Source of the DNA: Stercorarius parasiticus
Taxonomy: Eukaryota; Chordata; Aves; Charadriiformes; Stercorariidae
DNA length: 64,000 nucleotides
Assembly (NCBI GenBank): GCA_013396915.1
Contig: VWZL01005057.1
Span: 124,001 to 188,000, forward strand
Reading direction: 5' to 3'
The notes under the pieces are model-generated. The model was not told the DNA's origin and did not search any database. It saw only the letters and a program-made list of their open reading frames with translations. This document shows positions 60,120 through 64,000 of this stretch, one piece after another (the first letter of the stretch is position 1; each line of letters starts with the position of its first letter). The translations under genes and the position numbers were made by a program.

Positions 60120-62380
60120 CTTAATGAGCAGGCTCAGTTCATCCAGAGAGACGAAGTTTCATTTCCATGTGCAAGAACTACTACTTCGTAAGATGAGATT
60201 CACCCTATTCCTGGCTAAGAGAAGCACTAAAGGTTTGTATCATCAGCAACCCAGGGATTACAGAAGTGTGTTGTTGCTAATCCTACAGAGCAGATCATGG
60301 CCCAGAAAGTCGCAGAAAACTGCGAAGTCCAATTTTTTCCCCCCTGTCCAATAACAGGCTTAACTATTTCCTCCAGAGTTTCAGAGAAAAATCAAAGACA
60401 AAATGAAACCACAGCTGATCAAGATGTGGTTTCCTCTAATAACTTGTTACCACTGGAAGAAGGGTGCTCTCCTCCTTCTTTCCTTTCTGCCAGGCCTTGT
60501 ATCACACTCTACTGACCCCCACCACCTGCAGAGACCATTCAATTCGCTTAAATTCATTGCACTATTGCTAAGCCTGGGGACAGGGAATTGGGGTGAAAAT
60601 AAAAAGCCAGAAGCAAGAGAAAGAACCAGAGGCAAATACAGTCCAACCTCCAGCACAAAAGACATGTTAACTCATCTCCAAAACAACCTAATATATATTT
60701 CTAGGTGGTCGTTGTGAAGTTTGCTCAAAAATCATAGACAGACTGTCTCAGTTTTCTGCCTGGGGAGCCTAAGAAACCACTACAAAGTAAGAAAGGAAAG
60801 GCCACCACACAGTGAATGCATGTTGGCATGGGACACACATCATGCGTGCCTGAGTTCACCCCAGCAGAGCACCTTCTTGTATATGCAGTGAAATGGGCCT
60901 GACATTTCAAGAGTGCTGCGGATGACCTGCTAACCCTTTTTGTTTATAGTGAGCACTGAAATGAAAGATTTTTCTCCCCCATCAGAAAAAACCCAGCTTT
61001 TATTAAACTACTTGAAATAAAACTCCAAGTGGCCAGGTAACACAGAACAAAATAAAAAGGGTTTGCAGAGAACCCTCCCCTGCCAGTTGTGTCCTCACAA
61101 GGCAGACCCTTTCTTTCAGCTTGGCTTTGTCTCAGTCCAGGCTGCACGGAACTTCTCACAGCCCAGAGGCCAGGCTCTGCGCTGGCTCCTGCTCGCCAGC
61201 CACTTCTGGTCCCCATGATGCTGCAGTCACCCTGCACCCTCACCCCACACTGCTTTCCCACACCAGCTAGGAGCTTCTACTTATTTGCAAGGAAGCATCC
61301 ATCTCCCCCCCACCATCCACAGGGTCTCAGAGAACCTTCAACAAAGAACTAACCAATGAAACTAACCTGAAGACAGGTCTCTTGTCTCCTGACAAGAGAA
61401 ATCAATTCTCACTCTGTTTAAGGATTTTCCTTAAAGTTTCAAACCAAGGAAATATTTCCACTTATTCAGTGTGAAGTATCTACTAGTGTTTCCTCTGGAA
61501 GTTTTAATAGAATTAAGCAGATCCAGGCAGCAGTACAAACAATAGCAAGCTGCTTCAGTGTGTGCATAGCAGTCCCAGACAGACTTGGAGATCACTCAAG
61601 GTTCATAGAGAGCAGATGAGTGAATTATCCCAGGCTTGCTGATACCTCAAGTTAAAAAAAAAAATTAAAAATAAAAATCTTTTTTTGCCCCTATACCAGT
61701 CTCCTACTCATTCAATCTTCCTGGACCCCATCTTGCTTTGCAAGTTCCAGTAACATGTGGCAGCACATTATCTTTGTTTGAAAAGAGATCTGCTCAGCAG
61801 GTCTTTCAGGTCTGCTTTTTTTTTTTCCCTGAGATGGTGAAAGGTAGATTGATTTGCACTGGTACTTTGGCCAGTCCCTGGCTTCCCATTTGCTTCTTCA
61901 CAGATTTTATGAAGGACATGAACTGCATGGCTGCCAGACTTTTATGACTTCATCTGTAACATTTACCATGTGCCTTTCCCAGTTTGAGCTTGTTTACTGC
62001 AGTGTCAGGCTCCGCCAGAAAAGGTGAAGGTTGTTTTATGGCTACGCAGATGATTGCCTTGCACTCTGTACTGTCAGTAATGTCCCCTGATTTGCCACGC
62101 AGCTTCCTGAAATACATTTTCAGGGATTCCTGATGACTTCCCATGCTGTTCGCACTTTGCCATCTGCTGCCCCAATACCACTGTCACAAGGCATGGGTCT
62201 TTTTGGTGAGATGGAGCGAGAAAGTCCTTTTTTGCATTCACTGTCTCCTTTGTTTCTGTCTGCTTCCAAAGCCATGATTTCTCACATTCTGGAGCCTTTC
62301 AGAGGGTGTGATACAGAAAATAGCTCCTGCGTCTACAATGGATGCTGCCCAAGTTGCAATGTCATGACAAGCACAACCGG
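60120..62380. other. Moderately GC-richer non-coding stretch
   Basis: Many overlapping frames of 60-105 codons occur on both strands (for example 60403-60717 plus with 60447-60665 minus, and 61089-61352 plus with 60944-61261 minus). Such mutual overlap is expected from composition rather than genes. No domain or CR1 word is recognised. A candidate AATAAA lies at about 60598, which would suit a plus-strand transcript ending there. Confidence 0.4.
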
Positions 62381-62387
62381 GGTGGGG

Positions 62388-62405
62388 NNNNNNNNNNNNN
62401 NNNNN
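62388..62405. other. Assembly gap, 18 Ns
   Basis: A run of 18 undefined bases lies between GGGGTGGGG and TGGGGGAG, suggesting that a G-rich or G-quadruplex-like tract failed to sequence. Any frame crossing it (62133-62516 plus, 62238-62447 minus) is unreliable. Confidence 0.95.
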
Positions 62406-62644
62406 TGGGGGAGAAAAGAAAAAAAAGCAGGACAAGAGTCCAGGCAAAACCAGGAGATAAATGATGAAGGAAAACCTCTCCCTGTAAGGTTTATCATAAC
62501 AGTACTATTTTTCTAATAGAGACAGCTGTATAATGGAAGGTAGCAGTACTTGTAGCAAAAGAGAGTCTTGGGCAACGAAGAGCTGCTAGGAGCAGTGAGA
62601 TGGAAAAAGTCAAAGTTACTAATTGAGGAATTTGGAAGATTTCC

Positions 62645-62815
62645 ATGGCTGCAAAAAAGAACTTGCAGCGCATCAAAGAAACACTCCAAAACCTGCCTGC
62701 AGTCACTGCAAGCAGCCCCATCTCTATTGGGAGAATGAAGGGGAGGAGCTGTTGCTCATGGCCGTGGGCAGTGTTACTGTTATTGCCCAAGTGCAAATGC
62801 TGTCTCTGCTCCTGA
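62645..62815 (+). CDS. Small open frame, 56 codons, function unknown
   Basis: ATG with G at +4 but T at -3, so only a fair initiation context. It encodes a basic, amphipathic N-terminal half (MAAKKNLQRIKETLQNLPAV), then a stretch with Trp and Leu (WPWAVLLLLP), and a Cys-rich end (KCKCCLCS). The layout resembles a small tail-anchored or acylated peptide, but that is an inference from composition only. Overlapping frames exist in other registers, including 62623-62823 plus and 62494-62964 minus (156 codons), and none is recognisable. There are no supporting splice sites. A chance frame is the default explanation. Confidence 0.12.
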   Translation: MAAKKNLQRIKETLQNLPAVTASSPISIGRMKGRSCCSWPWAVLLLLPKCKCCLCS

Positions 62816-62829
62816 GGAGGTGACGTGGG

Positions 62830-64000
62830 TACCCTCCATGCCCTTTTTACACTGTGATGCCTTATTCTGAGCTGCATTTCACAGCTGCAGCATTGCATGG
62901 AGGCCACAGCTCCTTGAAGTTTCTTTGGTATAATGATTAAACTAACATAGACCCCTCCTAACATCTTGACTGAGCTGTTTTTTCAGAGAAAACAATTCTT
63001 CAGTGCTTTGGAGAAATGATCTGCAGATCCCAAAGAAATTCCTCAAAGAGCTTAAAATTCTTTTGAAAATAAATAGGGATTCCAGATCCTAAGTAGCATA
63101 TTAAGCAAGAATGTACTTAAATTTGTTAATTGTGTCATACAGTACTGAAACGCTTGGGAGAATACTGGAGTTTTCCAGCAGTTATTTAAGTCTGCATCCC
63201 TACTGTCCTTTGAAAGCAATTATCAACTTATTTTTCCCCAAACTATTACCATAGTCACAGTTTCCTTGTCATACACTGCTCAGACAAACCTGACACATGA
63301 ATGGAAAGATATTAATCGTTTACAAAGTGGAACATTTTACCCTCAGAACAGCCTACATGCCTGTTGTGCATGAACATATATATTTTAGAGGTATATCAGA
63401 GAAATCGGGGCATCATATGCTACATTATTTCCTATGCCCATTCTATTTAATTCACTAGAAAAAGTATGTCTGAATCTTGTATTTCGGGTGTTAAAGGGAA
63501 AGGTGAAAAACACTGAGCACTTACAGCCATTCTCAGAAATAGTTCAAATAAAATAATTGCCAAAGTGTATGAACAAAGTATTTTCTGACGTACTATTCTT
63601 CCCTCTTTCAAGTATGTTCTGCTTCTTCCCTCACCTGCTGCTCGGGTGCACATTTATCATGCTACATTTTCATCTCAGCTGTTTTATTTCGTGACTGTTA
63701 TATATTTTGTAACTGTAAGATATACAGCAACTTAGAGCAGCTGAGTGGTGCCTGAGAGCAGATTACAGCTGCTTGGCAAAATACCGGCTTTATGATTAAG
63801 ATGTGTACAATCTCTGCGTAAAATTATAAGCTAACAAAAGAACACCTTTGCTCATGAGCATATGGATGTGAACAGCCTTTGGGTGAGGGTGATCGTTTAT
63901 ATGATACTTGCAAATTCCATGAAATAATTTTATAATTAGAATGGCTTTTTCGGCTGGACTTCATTAAATGCAGCAATCTTCAGTACTTTTCTGTGCTCCC
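62830..64000. other. AT-rich non-coding stretch, no gene seen
   Basis: One minus frame of 68 codons (63447-63653) begins MCTRAAG; its first 19 bases end at GCAG|GTGAGGG, a possible donor. No upstream promoter or partner exon is visible, so I do not call an exon. The rest is AT-rich unique DNA. Confidence 0.45.

Noticed and set aside
62494..62964. 156-codon minus frame
   Set aside because: No recognisable motif, mutual overlap with plus frames and ordinary composition; no splice or promoter support.
63635..63653. Start exon MCTRAA ending in a GTGAGGG donor on minus
   Set aside because: Only 19 coding bases and no promoter or downstream exon in a matching phase.
1..64000. tRNA, rRNA, CRISPR, operon, prophage or integrase-type systems
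   Set aside because: No cloverleaf with A/B boxes, no regularly spaced direct repeats, no long or clustered prokaryotic-type ORFs and no ribosome-binding-site pattern were seen.

Overview
The window looks like AT-rich, gene-poor vertebrate nuclear DNA, most likely from a bird. The evidence is two 5'-truncated CR1 LINE tails, at about 11339-11580 (minus) and 19525-19918 (plus). CR1 is the dominant retroposon of birds and other sauropsids. Interspersed repeats are otherwise sparse, CpG is depleted, homopolymers and short microsatellites are common, and no long open frame exists on either strand. One 18-base run of N (62388-62405) and three single Ns (18835, 49103, 52519) mark it as draft assembly. 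No bacterial, organellar or viral gene layout is present.

I recognise no known gene. The longest open frame is only about 160 codons and lies inside a CR1 tail, and almost all other ATG-to-stop frames have the lengths expected by chance. The window is best read as intergenic or deep-intronic DNA. Because internal exons need no ATG, I scanned both strands by eye for an acceptor, an open frame and a donor. The best internal-exon candidates are 4560-4639 (minus, 80 nt, GC-rich) and 32067-32187 (plus, 121 nt). Possible terminal exons on plus, each a pyrimidine tract plus AG followed by 50-70 open codons, are 7112-7271, 43703-43885, 57057-57212, 58942-59156 and 59888-60111. The stretch 56.1-60.1 kb holds several of these. 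It includes a phase-compatible pair (56101-56149 and 58942-59156) that would encode an 87-residue protein with a hydrophobic N-terminus. All are unproven and none matches a family I know.

Layout: 0-4.5 kb, AT-rich, nothing supported. 4.5-5.6 kb, minus-strand exon candidate beside a GC-rich block with an internal diverged duplication. 5.6-11.3 kb, AT-rich with one possible terminal exon and one possible regulatory tract. 11.1-11.6 kb, small exon candidate and the first CR1. 11.6-19 kb, non-coding, with a possible conserved or regulatory stretch at 13.4-13.9 kb. 19.0-19.9 kb, the second CR1. 20-32 kb, non-coding with a short TG...CA palindrome at 23.6 kb. 32-34 kb, exon candidate and a mildly GC-rich patch. 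34-56 kb, mostly featureless apart from hairpins at 34.5 and 44.8 kb, a (TG)n array at 45.3 kb and a homeodomain-motif-rich tract at 45.8 kb. 56-60.1 kb, the cluster of exon candidates. 60-64 kb, higher GC, the assembly gap and a 56-codon small ORF.

No genes can be shown to work together here. I found no convincing novel system. The items most worth testing are the 4.6 kb and 32.1 kb exon candidates and the 56-60 kb cluster.
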